Shown: positions 39,584 through 47,779 of the stretch, piece after piece
How the letters are laid out: every line of letters starts with the position of its first letter
How positions within the stretch are numbered: position 1 is the first letter of the stretch
From: Palsa-870 sp035937155
GTDB lineage: Bacteria > Chloroflexota > Dormibacteria > Dormibacterales > Dormibacteraceae
Direction of reading: 5' to 3'
Length of the DNA: 64,000 bases
NCBI GenBank assembly: GCA_035937155.1
Contig: DASYVJ010000072.1
Span: 8,121 to 72,120 of the forward strand
Notes under the pieces: generated by a model
Told to the model about the DNA's origin: nothing
Databases searched by the model: none
Seen by the model: only the letters and a program-made list of their open reading frames with translations
Position numbers and translations under genes: made by a program

Positions 39584-39629
39584 CCATCCCCGCCAAATGC
39601 TGGGCGGGTGACAGGCAAGTTGACAGCCA
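39584..39629 (+). repeat. selC-type integration-site repeat (short form, copy E)
   Basis: CCATCCCCGCCA (39584-39595), a 13-nt spacer, and the paired motif (39609-39629). It is almost identical to copy D at 21967, and the match runs on to the start of the following cyclase-STAND gene. It is the rightmost copy seen. Confidence 0.75.
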
Positions 39630-39679
39630 TAGCAGCAAACTCAGAGGCCACGTCGTCCGGCCCAACCTAGAATGCGTCC

Positions 39680-42580
39680 GTGAAGGTGACCCGCGCCGCG
39701 GCGCCGGCGGGAACCGTCACCATGCTGTTTACCGACATCGAGAGCTCCAGCGACGGGGTTCGGACACTTGGCGCCGACAAGTGGGAAGCCGTCCTCGAGC
39801 ATCACACCGGCATCATTCGCGAAGCGCTGGCCACTCACGGCGGGTATGAGGTCCGCAGCGAGGGCGACTCCTTCTTTGTTGTCTTCACCAGTCCGAGTGC
39901 AGCGATAGCCGCGGCGGCTGCGATGCAGCGTGGCCTGAGCGAAGCGGATTGGCCGCACCAGGCTCCCGTGCGCGTACGGATGGGAGTTCACACGGGCGAG
40001 GCTCGCCCGGCCAGCGTCGCCAGCGGCGTCGACTATGTGGGCTTCGAAGTCAGTCGCGCCGCTCGCATCGCAGCAGCAGCCCACGGCGGACAGGTCCTTG
40101 TGTCGGACACGACTGAGTCACTCGTCCGCGAGGTGCTCGCCCCAGGGCTCACGCTCCGGGGGCTGGGGGAGCATCGATTCAAGGATCTCGTGCGACCGCA
40201 GCGCATCTATCAGCTACTGATCGACGGGCTGCCTGAGAGCTTCCCCCCACTGCGGAGCCTTGATGCGACTCCAAACAACCTTCCCACGCAGACGACGACG
40301 TTCGTCGGGAGACAGCGTGAGCTCGCGAGCGCCGTTGAGCTCCTCGACAAGACCCGTCTCCTGACGCTGACCGGCCCGGGCGGGAGCGGAAAGACGCGGC
40401 TCGCCCTCCACCTCGCAGCCGATCTTCTCGACCGCTATCCCGACGGGGTGTGGCTGGTCGAGCTCGCGCCCGTCACCGATCCCGCCGGGGTGGGTCGGAT
40501 GGTGGCCGCGGCCGCCCACATCGGCGAGCGGCCTGGTAGTCCGACCGTTGACACGATAAGCGCGTCGCTCCGAAGCCGGCAGCTCCTAATCGTGCTGGAC
40601 AACTGCGAGCACCTCATCGCCGCGTGCGCGGACCTGGCCGATGCACTCATCCGCTCGTGCCCGCGTCTGACGATCCTCGCCACAAGCCGCGAGGGCCTGA
40701 ACGTTCCGGGCGAGGCGCTCATGCCCGTGCCTTCGCTTCGCGTGCCCGACGGCGACAGGCTCCGGCCGCTCAATGAGCTTCGCGAGTACGAGTCGATCAG
40801 CCTGTTCGTCGATCGGTGCTCTGCATTCCAGCCGGGGTTCGCCCTTACGGAGGAGAACGCGGCCGACATCGTGCGGATCTGCCGCCGCCTCGACGGCGTT
40901 CCTCTGGCGCTCGAGCTCGCGGCGGCCCGGGTACGAGTTCTATCGCTCGCTCAGGTCGCCCAGCGGCTCGACGACAGATTCCGTCTCCTCACTGGCGGCG
41001 GACGAACCGTTGTCGCGCGACAGCAGACACTGCGTGCGCTCATCGACTGGAGCTACGACCTTCTCAATGACTCGGAGCGTGTCCTTCTTCGGCGACTATC
41101 CATCTTTGTTCGGGGTTGGTCGCTCGAGGCGGCGGAGGCTGTCTGCGCCGGTGAAGGCATCGAGCGCGAGGGCATCCTCGAGCTCCTCGCGCACCTCGTC
41201 GACAAGTCGCTGGTCGGGAGGCTGGACCGCGGCGGGGACGCGCGGTATGGGATGCTCGAGACGATCCGCGAGTACGGCCGCGAGAAGCTGGTCGACTCGG
41301 GTGAGGCTCCCATGCTCCGCAAGCGACACTTCGAGCATTTCTTCCAATACGCGGTCGATACGTGGCTATCGACCGGTTCTGGAGGTGTACGCAGTGGCGG
41401 GACAGAGTACGAGAACATGCGTGCTGCGCTCGAATGGATCAGGGCGGAGCCGAACAGCACCGACCAAGAGCTGCTCCTCGCCGGTTCGCTGCTCAGTCCC
41501 AACTCGGCCCAAGGTCGGATCGGTGAGGTGCGGCAGATCTTGGCAGCGGCGCTGTCGCGCAGCGATCCGGCCGCGCAGACGCTTGGGCGCGCGCGTGCCC
41601 TCCAGGCTGCGGCGATGCTTGCGGCTATGCAGGGTGAGGTCCAAGTCGCCATCCCGCTCGCGATGCAGGCGGTCCAATTGCTCCGCGCGCTAGGCAACAA
41701 GCGCGAGCTCGCTTTTGCGCTCATGAGCCTGGCTCGAGCCGACTCCTCGGGGAGTGCGAAGAGGGAGTCTCGCGCGCTTTTCGAAGAGCTCGGCGACCAC
41801 TGGGGAGTTGCAATGCTGCTGTTCATCACGGCCGATGCCGCGCTCGAGCGCGGTGACTACGATGCAGCCCGCCGCGGCCACACCGAGAGCCTGGCGCTGT
41901 TCAGGCAAGTCGGCGACCTCCATTTGAGCACCAACCCGCTCTTGAGCCTGGGTCGCATCGCTTGCGTCGACGGCGACTACGCCCGCGCGCGCGTTCTCAT
42001 CGAGGAGGGCCTTGCGCTCCGCATGCAGCCCGACGTCGGCAACCCGTGGACGATCGCGATCGCGCTCATCAGCCTCGGCGAGGTCGCGCGGTGCGAAGGC
42101 GATCCGGCTCGCGGGGCGGGCTCTTTCGACGAAGCTCTTGCATACGGTCGGGGGCTGGGCGACGATGCACTGGTTGTCCCGTGGGCGCTCCACAACCTGG
42201 GGCACGTCGGGCTGCAGTCCGGTGACCTGTCAGCGGCCGCAGCACGATTTCGGGAGAGCCTCCTGCTTCGATGGCCGTCGGGGCCCAGCGCCAACCTCGC
42301 CGCGGGGCTCGCGGGAATGGCCGGCGTGGCGCTGCGTGAGGATCAGCTGACGGAAGCGGTCCGGTTGTTTGGGGCCGTCGACGGAATGCTGGAGTCAAGG
42401 CACACCGTGCTTCCGCCTGCTGACGAGCTGGTTCGTCGTGGCGACCTCGCTGCTGCCCGGTTGCGACTGGACGATCAGGTCTTTGATGCCGGATTCGGCG
42501 AGGGGCATGCCGCGAAATTCGATGAGCTCGAGGCGATGGCCAATGCTGTCTCTCATCGCGCCAGGGGTCGAGGTGCCTAG
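39680..42580 (+). CDS. Class III nucleotide cyclase-domain / NB-ARC (STAND) / TPR regulator, paralogue 2
   Basis: 966 residues from GTG 39680, with the same layout as the gene at 22063. The cyclase domain has MLFTDIESSS, RSEGDSFFVVF and GFEVSRAARIAAAAHGG; the STAND ATPase has FVGRQRELASA, TGPGGSGKTRLAL and LLIVLDNCEHLI; the TPR half ends LFGAVDGMLESRH. The upstream ~100 bp, including the tRNA-Sec end and the paired motif, are also duplicated. The two proteins differ most in the middle TPR region. The signal sensed is unknown. Confidence 0.85.
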   Translation: MKVTRAAAPAGTVTMLFTDIESSSDGVRTLGADKWEAVLEHHTGIIREALATHGGYEVRSEGDSFFVVFTSPSAAIAAAAAMQRGLSEADWPHQAPVRVRMGVHTGEARPASVASGVDYVGFEVSRAARIAAAAHGGQVLVSDTTESLVREVLAPGLTLRGLGEHRFKDLVRPQRIYQLLIDGLPESFPPLRSLDATPNNLPTQTTTFVGRQRELASAVELLDKTRLLTLTGPGGSGKTRLALHLAADLLDRYPDGVWLVELAPVTDPAGVGRMVAAAAHIGERPGSPTVDTISASLRSRQLLIVLDNCEHLIAACADLADALIRSCPRLTILATSREGLNVPGEALMPVPSLRVPDGDRLRPLNELREYESISLFVDRCSAFQPGFALTEENAADIVRICRRLDGVPLALELAAARVRVLSLAQVAQRLDDRFRLLTGGGRTVVARQQTLRALIDWSYDLLNDSERVLLRRLSIFVRGWSLEAAEAVCAGEGIEREGILELLAHLVDKSLVGRLDRGGDARYGMLETIREYGREKLVDSGEAPMLRKRHFEHFFQYAVDTWLSTGSGGVRSGGTEYENMRAALEWIRAEPNSTDQELLLAGSLLSPNSAQGRIGEVRQILAAALSRSDPAAQTLGRARALQAAAMLAAMQGEVQVAIPLAMQAVQLLRALGNKRELAFALMSLARADSSGSAKRESRALFEELGDHWGVAMLLFITADAALERGDYDAARRGHTESLALFRQVGDLHLSTNPLLSLGRIACVDGDYARARVLIEEGLALRMQPDVGNPWTIAIALISLGEVARCEGDPARGAGSFDEALAYGRGLGDDALVVPWALHNLGHVGLQSGDLSAAAARFRESLLLRWPSGPSANLAAGLAGMAGVALREDQLTEAVRLFGAVDGMLESRHTVLPPADELVRRGDLAAARLRLDDQVFDAGFGEGHAAKFDELEAMANAVSHRARGRGA

Positions 42581-42602
42581 CCAGCCATAGAACACTGGCC
42601 CG

Positions 42603-43208
42603 ATGGTTCGGTTCCTCGTCCTTTACGACACTCCTCAGGACATTGAGGCCTTCGAACGTCACTATCGCGAAGTTCACGTGCCACTCACCAAGAAGCTACC
42701 CGGCCTTCGCCGTTACGCGCTCAGTCGAAATCCGTTCCGGATCCGCGGCGGCGAACCGTACTTCTTGATCGCCGAGTTGGACCGGGACGAGGTGACCGCT
42801 CTCAAACTTGCTTTTCAATCACCCGAAGGCAAGGCGACAGCCGATGACGTTCCCAACTTCGCCAGCGCGGGTGTCCGCAGCATGGTTTCGAACTCGACGA
42901 GGTCTAACAGAGCAGCTCACTTCCGCCCCATGTTCCACGTGCATCTCGCCGATAAGGGCACAACCTCAACTAGACAGTCCCAAAGATTCTCCAAACCTAA
43001 CCGTCGAAGATCCTGCCACTGGCCCGAAATGCATTGGCCACGGATCAGGAGGACAGACGATGAACATGAAGATCAACTGGCTCGCGGACACGCTCGCGAA
43101 ACGTGCGGGAGCCCGTCGGGTGCGGCCTTGGTGGGCAACAGTCGGACCGGTTGTAGTGCTGGGAACGATCGGGCTCGGCCCAGGTGTCTATCCCGCCCTC
43201 GCCTATGA
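42603..43208 (+). CDS. EthD-family protein, C-terminal frame probably altered
   Basis: The first ~100 residues match the EthD dimeric alpha+beta-barrel fold: FLVLYDTPQDIEAFERHYRE, HVPLTKKLPGLRRYALS, YFLIAELDRDE and FQSPEGKATADDVPNFASAG. After about residue 102 the frame continues as an Arg/Ser-rich sequence unlike any domain and overlaps the next gene by ~150 bp. The natural stop was probably lost by a small indel near 42900. EthD-like proteins assist in breakdown of ethers, aromatics or polyketides, usually as small cytoplasmic proteins of ~100 residues. Confidence 0.6.
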   Translation: MVRFLVLYDTPQDIEAFERHYREVHVPLTKKLPGLRRYALSRNPFRIRGGEPYFLIAELDRDEVTALKLAFQSPEGKATADDVPNFASAGVRSMVSNSTRSNRAAHFRPMFHVHLADKGTTSTRQSQRFSKPNRRRSCHWPEMHWPRIRRTDDEHEDQLARGHARETCGSPSGAALVGNSRTGCSAGNDRARPRCLSRPRL

Positions 43209-44238
43209 AACCGCCAACCATCCGGCGATTGGCAACACGACGGTCTTTGCAAGCGTGCCCGCGCCCGGGCACCCCTTCGGCGTTGCCATCGACAAGAACC
43301 GAGTCTACATCTCGACGAGCGCCGGCGACTTCTTTGCCGACCCGGCGACGGGTGGGCATCTCAATTCGGACGGCGAGCGGGTGTTTGCCTACGACAAGAA
43401 AGGCAATCTAGTCACGACGACCAGCATCGCAACCATGCCGAACTCCAACATGGGCCTCTTTGGCCTCGCCCTTGACGGCAACCGTAACCCAGACCACCAG
43501 CTCTACATAGCGGACATGAACGGGCGGATCCTCCGCCTTTCACTCGACCAGAAGAACGCCGCACCCGTGCTGTTCGCCAAGGCCCCGCTGGCCGGAGGCT
43601 GGATGGTCACGATGTGGAACGACCTCGTTTTCGATCGCGCTGGCAATCTGTTCATGACCGACGACAAGCCACGGTTGTGGCGAGTTACTCCGGACGGGCA
43701 GGCTTCGATCTGGTTCACGGACCCGAGGCTCACCGGATTCTTCGGCTTTGCTGGAGGGCCACTCGGAGGGCGGATCGACCCCAGTGGCAAGTTCCTCTAC
43801 TTCACCATCACAATCTCGGCGGCGTTCCCGGGAGAGGCCGTCGTGTACCGGCTCCCACTCGTTGACCACCCATCTGCGTCCGACCTCCAACTGGTGCACC
43901 GCTTCCCAGTCATCCCCGGACAGCAGCTGCCTCAGGCCACAGGTCTGGCCTTCGCGAGGTCAGGCAACATCTACGTTGCCCTGATCGGCACCAACCAGGT
44001 CGCCGTCCTGGATCCAGCCGGCAACGAAATACGCCGAATCTCCAGCCCGCTCTTCGACTCGCCGTGGGGGCTCGCCTTCATGGGGCAGTCGCTGCTCGTG
44101 ACAAACGCGGACATTCAGCCGGTCGAGAGCCCCGATCGCTGGAAGGTTTTAAAGGTCTTTGTCGGCGAGAATGGATTGCCTCTGAACAGGCCGAGAACGT
44201 CGGGCGGGGACGGGAATCCAACCGACCCGGCTGAGTGA
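43060..44238 (+). CDS. Exported NHL/SMP-30-like beta-propeller protein
   Basis: 392 residues from ATG 43060 with CAGGAGGA upstream. The N-terminal basic region and hydrophobic stretch (WWATVGPVVVLGTIGLGPGV) followed by ALA suggest a signal peptide. The mature part repeats propeller-like blades: GVAIDKNRVYIS, LFGLALDGN, DLVFDRAGNLFMTD, RIDPSGKFLYFT, GLAFARSGNIYVAL. Such proteins are extracytoplasmic lactonases or binding scaffolds; the substrate is unknown. A clear terminator follows. Starting further upstream would overlap the EthD gene. Confidence 0.75.
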   Translation: MNMKINWLADTLAKRAGARRVRPWWATVGPVVVLGTIGLGPGVYPALAYETANHPAIGNTTVFASVPAPGHPFGVAIDKNRVYISTSAGDFFADPATGGHLNSDGERVFAYDKKGNLVTTTSIATMPNSNMGLFGLALDGNRNPDHQLYIADMNGRILRLSLDQKNAAPVLFAKAPLAGGWMVTMWNDLVFDRAGNLFMTDDKPRLWRVTPDGQASIWFTDPRLTGFFGFAGGPLGGRIDPSGKFLYFTITISAAFPGEAVVYRLPLVDHPSASDLQLVHRFPVIPGQQLPQATGLAFARSGNIYVALIGTNQVAVLDPAGNEIRRISSPLFDSPWGLAFMGQSLLVTNADIQPVESPDRWKVLKVFVGENGLPLNRPRTSGGDGNPTDPAE

Positions 44239-44256
44239 GAGTTTTAGATCTCTGAC

Positions 44257-44288
44257 GGGTGAGGCTGCACGTGCGGTCTCACCCTTTT
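44257..44288 (+). terminator. Rho-independent terminator after the beta-propeller gene
   Basis: Stem GGGTGAG / CTCACCC with an inner GCACGTGC palindrome, followed by TTTT. It lies 19 bp after the stop codon and between convergent genes. Confidence 0.75.
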
Positions 44289-44351
44289 AGCAGGCTACCG
44301 GTGCTTTATTACGAGGCCCGCGTGCCCACGACATCGCCAAGGTGATCGTGT

Positions 44352-44588
44352 CTATTCCCGCTCCGCCATCGCCTTGCCCGCCAGCATGTCCGGCACCCAG
44401 GCATCGTCGTACGCGTGGTAGTTGATGATCTCGCGCAGAGTCGGACGATGATCGGTCACGCGAGTGGCAAAACTGGGCGCCATTTCCATCGCCCACTGGT
44501 CGTCCTTAATCTGTGCGACCACGTCATTCAGTGCGTGGTCGGCGAGCACAAAGACCTCAGGTTCGGTCAACGGCGACTTCTCTGTCAT
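44352..44588 (-). CDS. Short TIGR03086/DinB-like helical protein
   Basis: 78 residues: VFVLADHALNDVVAQIKDDQ, then WAMEMAPSFA, TLREIINYHAYDDAWVPDML and a short end. It resembles the N-terminal helices of TIGR03086-type (mycothiol-dependent maleylpyruvate isomerase-like) proteins, which are normally ~190 residues, so this may be a truncated copy or a small family member. The metal-binding His of the first helix (ADHAL) is possible. It is divergent from the SRPBCC gene with 33 bp between starts. Confidence 0.5.
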   Translation of the reverse strand: MTEKSPLTEPEVFVLADHALNDVVAQIKDDQWAMEMAPSFATRVTDHRPTLREIINYHAYDDAWVPDMLAGKAMAERE

Positions 44589-44621
44589 CTTCGATCAGGG
44601 TATTGGATGATTTAGGCCGTA

Positions 44622-45119
44622 ATGGGCGAACAGTACGACTTCACCGACGTCTGGACCGTTCCCGCAAGCATCGATTTTGCGTGGCGCATGGTCGATGACG
44701 TCGCCGGCTGGCCGAAGTGGTGGCCGGACTACCGCCTCGCGGAAATCGTCTCCGACGTACGGCACGGGCCCGGTACGAGATGGCACGTCAGCGTCAAGTC
44801 TGACCTGCCCTACACGGTTGACTTCGAGTTCACGGTCCTCGCGCACCAGCCGCCCACCTACGTCAAGACCCGCGTCCGAGGCTTCTTTGAAGGCGACATC
44901 GACTGGCGCTTGGAACAGATTGCTCAGAACCACAGAAGGCTTACCCTGCACGAACAGACCGAGACAAAGTGGCCGTTGATCAACCTCACTGCCAGGATCG
45001 GGGGACGGCGGCTGCTCGTGCGAAACCACGAATCCGCGATGCGTCGCGGCGAGGTCGGGATGAAGGACGCCATCGGGCGGGGTTACGCACCGCCCGATCT
45101 CGACGGGGCCTCGGTCTAG
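44622..45119 (+). CDS. SRPBCC (START/Bet v1-like) family protein
   Basis: 165 residues with the typical opening FTDVWTVPASIDFAWRMVDD and WPKWWPDYRLAEIV, a central hydrophobic cavity strand set, and a C-terminal helix (RNHESAMRRGEVGMKDAIG). These proteins bind hydrophobic ligands or act as cyclases/polyketide helpers; the ligand is unknown. It is cytoplasmic. It lies before the Lsr-like cluster on the same strand but 124 bp away, so it is probably a separate unit. Confidence 0.75.
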   Translation: MGEQYDFTDVWTVPASIDFAWRMVDDVAGWPKWWPDYRLAEIVSDVRHGPGTRWHVSVKSDLPYTVDFEFTVLAHQPPTYVKTRVRGFFEGDIDWRLEQIAQNHRRLTLHEQTETKWPLINLTARIGGRRLLVRNHESAMRRGEVGMKDAIGRGYAPPDLDGASV

Positions 45120-45243
45120 AGCGTTCTTCAGCATCGGTGATCGAATTACCGGGTACGAGCTAACATCGCGGCGCGCCGTTCGTCTCCCCGCCCGGCGCCC
45201 CAACGTCCGATCGCCGGCAAGACAGATCCACCGGAGGGATGGC

Positions 45244-46011
45244 ATGGAAAAGCGATTCGTTGGCAAAGTCGCGTTTGTGACCGGCGCCACCACCGGCATC
45301 GGCCAGGCGACGGCCGTCAGGTTGGCGAGCGAAGGAGCCCTGGTTGGAGTCAATCAACGTCCATCTGATGATCCGACTGAAACTCTCCGCCGCATAAAAG
45401 ACGTGGGAGGCGAAGCCTTCCCGGTAGTCGCGGATGTGCGCGATCCGGCGCAGGTGGTGGCGATGGTGCAAGAGGTCGCGAGGCGCGGCGGCCGCCTGGA
45501 CTACGTGGTCTCCAATGCCGCGATCAATCCAATGATGAAATGGGATGAAACGTCGATCGAGGATTTCGATGCGCTGTCGGAGACCAACTTCCGCGGCACG
45601 TGGCTTGTCTGCACCGAGGGCGCGAAGCAGATGGTCAAGGAGGGCCACAGTGGCGCGATCTGCTGCACGAGCTCCCTCTCAGCGCACGTGGGGTCGCCTT
45701 CACAGGTCGCTTACTGCGGCACGAAGGCGGGAGTGAGCATGCTCGCCAAAGCGTTGGGAGCTGTGCTGGGCGAGCACGGCATTAGGGTCAACGCCGTCGA
45801 ACCCGGCGCCATCGACACTCCGATGTCGGCCTATTTGCTGCAAGACCCGCCTGCACTCAAGTACTACGAGGACCGAATCGCCCTCCACCGCGTCGGCAAA
45901 CCCGAGGAGATGGCGAGCGTGATCGCATTCCTGCTGAGCGACGACGCCAGTTACCTGACCTGCACTACGGTGCTTGCCGACGCCGGCTTCATCGTCAACG
46001 CCGAGCTTTGA
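45244..46011 (+). CDS. Short-chain dehydrogenase/reductase
   Basis: 255 residues with TGATTGIGQATAVRLASEGA (NAD(P) binding), SNAAIN, the active-site Ser (CTSSLSAHVG), and Tyr-x3-Lys in VAYCGTKAGV. PGAIDTPMS follows as usual. It interconverts an alcohol and a carbonyl; the substrate is unknown. GGAGGG precedes the ATG. It is the first gene of the long same-strand catabolic cluster and is followed 10 bp later by another SDR, suggesting two consecutive redox steps on a polyol or keto-sugar. Confidence 0.85.
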   Translation: MEKRFVGKVAFVTGATTGIGQATAVRLASEGALVGVNQRPSDDPTETLRRIKDVGGEAFPVVADVRDPAQVVAMVQEVARRGGRLDYVVSNAAINPMMKWDETSIEDFDALSETNFRGTWLVCTEGAKQMVKEGHSGAICCTSSLSAHVGSPSQVAYCGTKAGVSMLAKALGAVLGEHGIRVNAVEPGAIDTPMSAYLLQDPPALKYYEDRIALHRVGKPEEMASVIAFLLSDDASYLTCTTVLADAGFIVNAEL

Positions 46012-46021
46012 GGGAGATGCC

Positions 46022-46780
46022 GTGAACGACAAGCGCCTGAATGGCAAGGTCGCGATTGTGACCGGCTCGTCGCGCGGAATCGGCAGGGCAATCGCCGAAC
46101 GGTTCGCCACGGAGGGCGCGAAGGTGATCGTGAACTGGGTCGGCAGAGAGCGCGACGCTCAGTCGGTCGTCGACACGATTGAAGCCAGTGGTGGTGAGGC
46201 GCTTTCGGTGCGCGCTGACGTTTCTTCGTCCGCGGATGTCAAGGAACTGGTGCGCGCGACAGTCGACCGCTTCGGGCGCGTCGACATCCTCGTCAACAAT
46301 GCCGGCGTCATGTACACCAAGTCGGTGCTCGAGACCACCGAGGAGAATTGGGATCGCACCATCGACGTGAACCTAAAAGGGGCATACCTATGCGCCAAAG
46401 AGGTGGCTCCCATCATGCTGCGCCAGGAGACGGGCAAGATCATCATGATGTCCTCGAACTCCGGCCTCTATCACCCGTCTGCGATGCGTTTCACCGAGTA
46501 CGTGACGTCCAAGGCGGGCCTGAACGGCCTGACCAAGGCGCTCGCGCTGGCGCTTGGTCCGCACATCACCGTCAACGCGATCTGTCCTGGATGGATAAAG
46601 ACGGCGATGGTCGAGGACACAGATCCGGAGGTCGAGCGGGCGATCCTCGCCGAGACCGCGCTCCGGCGGTGGGGCACAACCGACGACGTTGCAGGCGCGG
46701 CCGTATTTCTGGCCTCCAAGGAGGCTGACTTCATTACCGGGGAATTGCTCATAGTGGCCGGCGGCCGCGGCATGCACTGA
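46022..46780 (+). CDS. Short-chain dehydrogenase/reductase
   Basis: 252 residues from GTG 46022 with GGGAG upstream. It has TGSSRGIGRAIAERFATEGA, NNAGV, the active-site Ser region (MMSSNSGLYHP), Tyr-x3-Lys (EYVTSKAGLNG) and NAICPGWIKTAMV. This is the FabG/glucose-dehydrogenase-like type and is cytoplasmic. It lies 10 bp after the preceding SDR and 17 bp before the sugar isomerase, within one operon. Confidence 0.87.
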   Translation: MNDKRLNGKVAIVTGSSRGIGRAIAERFATEGAKVIVNWVGRERDAQSVVDTIEASGGEALSVRADVSSSADVKELVRATVDRFGRVDILVNNAGVMYTKSVLETTEENWDRTIDVNLKGAYLCAKEVAPIMLRQETGKIIMMSSNSGLYHPSAMRFTEYVTSKAGLNGLTKALALALGPHITVNAICPGWIKTAMVEDTDPEVERAILAETALRRWGTTDDVAGAAVFLASKEADFITGELLIVAGGRGMH

Positions 46781-46797
46781 TCGGAGAAAGGGGAACG

Positions 46798-47643
46798 ATG
46801 AAATACGGGATCAACCTGTACCTGTGGGCCGACGACATGCATGACGGCCTCATGCCGGTGCTCGAGAAGCTGAAACAGATCGGCTACGACGGCGTCGAGG
46901 TTCCGATCTTCGATCTCGACCAGGCGAAGTGGAAGCTGTGGGCGAGGCGGCTCGACGACCTCGGGCTGGAGCGCACCGCCAACACGGTGATCGCCCCCGA
47001 GCACAACCCCATCAGCGCGGATCCAAAGATTCGCGAGGCGGCCTATCGGCACATGCAGGGTGTCGTCGACAGCTGTGCGACCGTGGGGTCGTCGATTCTA
47101 TGCGGCCCGCACCAGGTCGCCCTCGGCGTCTTCACGGGAAAGGGCGCTACCGACGATGAATGGAAACGCAGTGTCGAGCACCTGCGCCGCGTCGCCGACT
47201 ACGCGGCGGACAAGGGCGTGGTGCTGGCTGAGGAGGTAGTCAACAGGTTCGAGCTGTACCACCTGAACACGCTCGACCAGGGGATACGCCTCGTAGATGA
47301 GGTCGACCACCCCAACTGCAAGATCCACCTCGACACGTTCCACGCGCACATCGAAGAGAAGAACCCCGCGGCTGCGATCCGCCGCGCCGGCAGCCGGATC
47401 GCTCACGTCCACATCTCCGAGAACGACCGCGGAGTGCCGGGCACAGGCAGCGTGGCTTGGGACGCGACGTTCGCCGCGCTGCGCGACATCGGCTACGACG
47501 GATGGCTCACCGTCGAGGCGTTCGGCAACTTCCTGCCGAACCTCGCGGCAGCTACCAGAATCTGGCGACCGCTGTTCGACAGCGAGGAACAGCTCGCCGT
47601 CGATGCGCACGCGTTTTTGGCCAGCAAGACCGCGCGTCGCTAA
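46798..47643 (+). CDS. Sugar (keto-hexose/pentulose) epimerase or isomerase, AP-endonuclease-2 fold
   Basis: 281 residues. The TIM barrel carries the four metal/catalytic positions of the D-tagatose/D-psicose 3-epimerase group: Glu in VLAEEVVNRFE, Asp in HLDTFHAHIEE, His in HVHISENDRGVPG, and Glu in WLTVEAFG. It begins MKYGINLYLWADDM. It likely epimerises a keto-sugar at C3 or a related position using Mn2+ or Co2+. A good ribosome site (GGAGAAAGGGG) precedes it. It ends the first sub-operon, with a promoter-like sequence following. Confidence 0.83.
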   Translation: MKYGINLYLWADDMHDGLMPVLEKLKQIGYDGVEVPIFDLDQAKWKLWARRLDDLGLERTANTVIAPEHNPISADPKIREAAYRHMQGVVDSCATVGSSILCGPHQVALGVFTGKGATDDEWKRSVEHLRRVADYAADKGVVLAEEVVNRFELYHLNTLDQGIRLVDEVDHPNCKIHLDTFHAHIEEKNPAAAIRRAGSRIAHVHISENDRGVPGTGSVAWDATFAALRDIGYDGWLTVEAFGNFLPNLAAATRIWRPLFDSEEQLAVDAHAFLASKTARR

Positions 47644-47670
47644 GCGCCGGATGTGTTCCCCGGCCAAGCC

Positions 47671-47699
47671 TTGACATTGCCGGTGGCCGCACACAGAAT
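47671..47699 (+). promoter_or_regulatory. Sigma-70-like promoter upstream of the lsrF-like gene
   Basis: TTGACA, a 17-nt spacer, then CAGAAT (four of six matches to TATAAT), about 80 bp before the lsrF-like start. It would drive the epimerase-SIS-regulator section separately from the SDR genes. No clear operator for the LsrR-like regulator was identified. Confidence 0.45.
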
Positions 47700-47779
47700 G
47701 GCCCCACGATCGTGCCGGGGCTGCAAGATTGTGCCGCCGGGCGCATTGGCAGCGAGGCTGGTGAGACAAGGAGAGTGTG

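Noticed and set aside
17661..39629. The repeats considered as a CRISPR array
   Set aside because: Spacing is irregular and in kilobases, the repeats derive from tRNA-Sec, and no cas genes are present.
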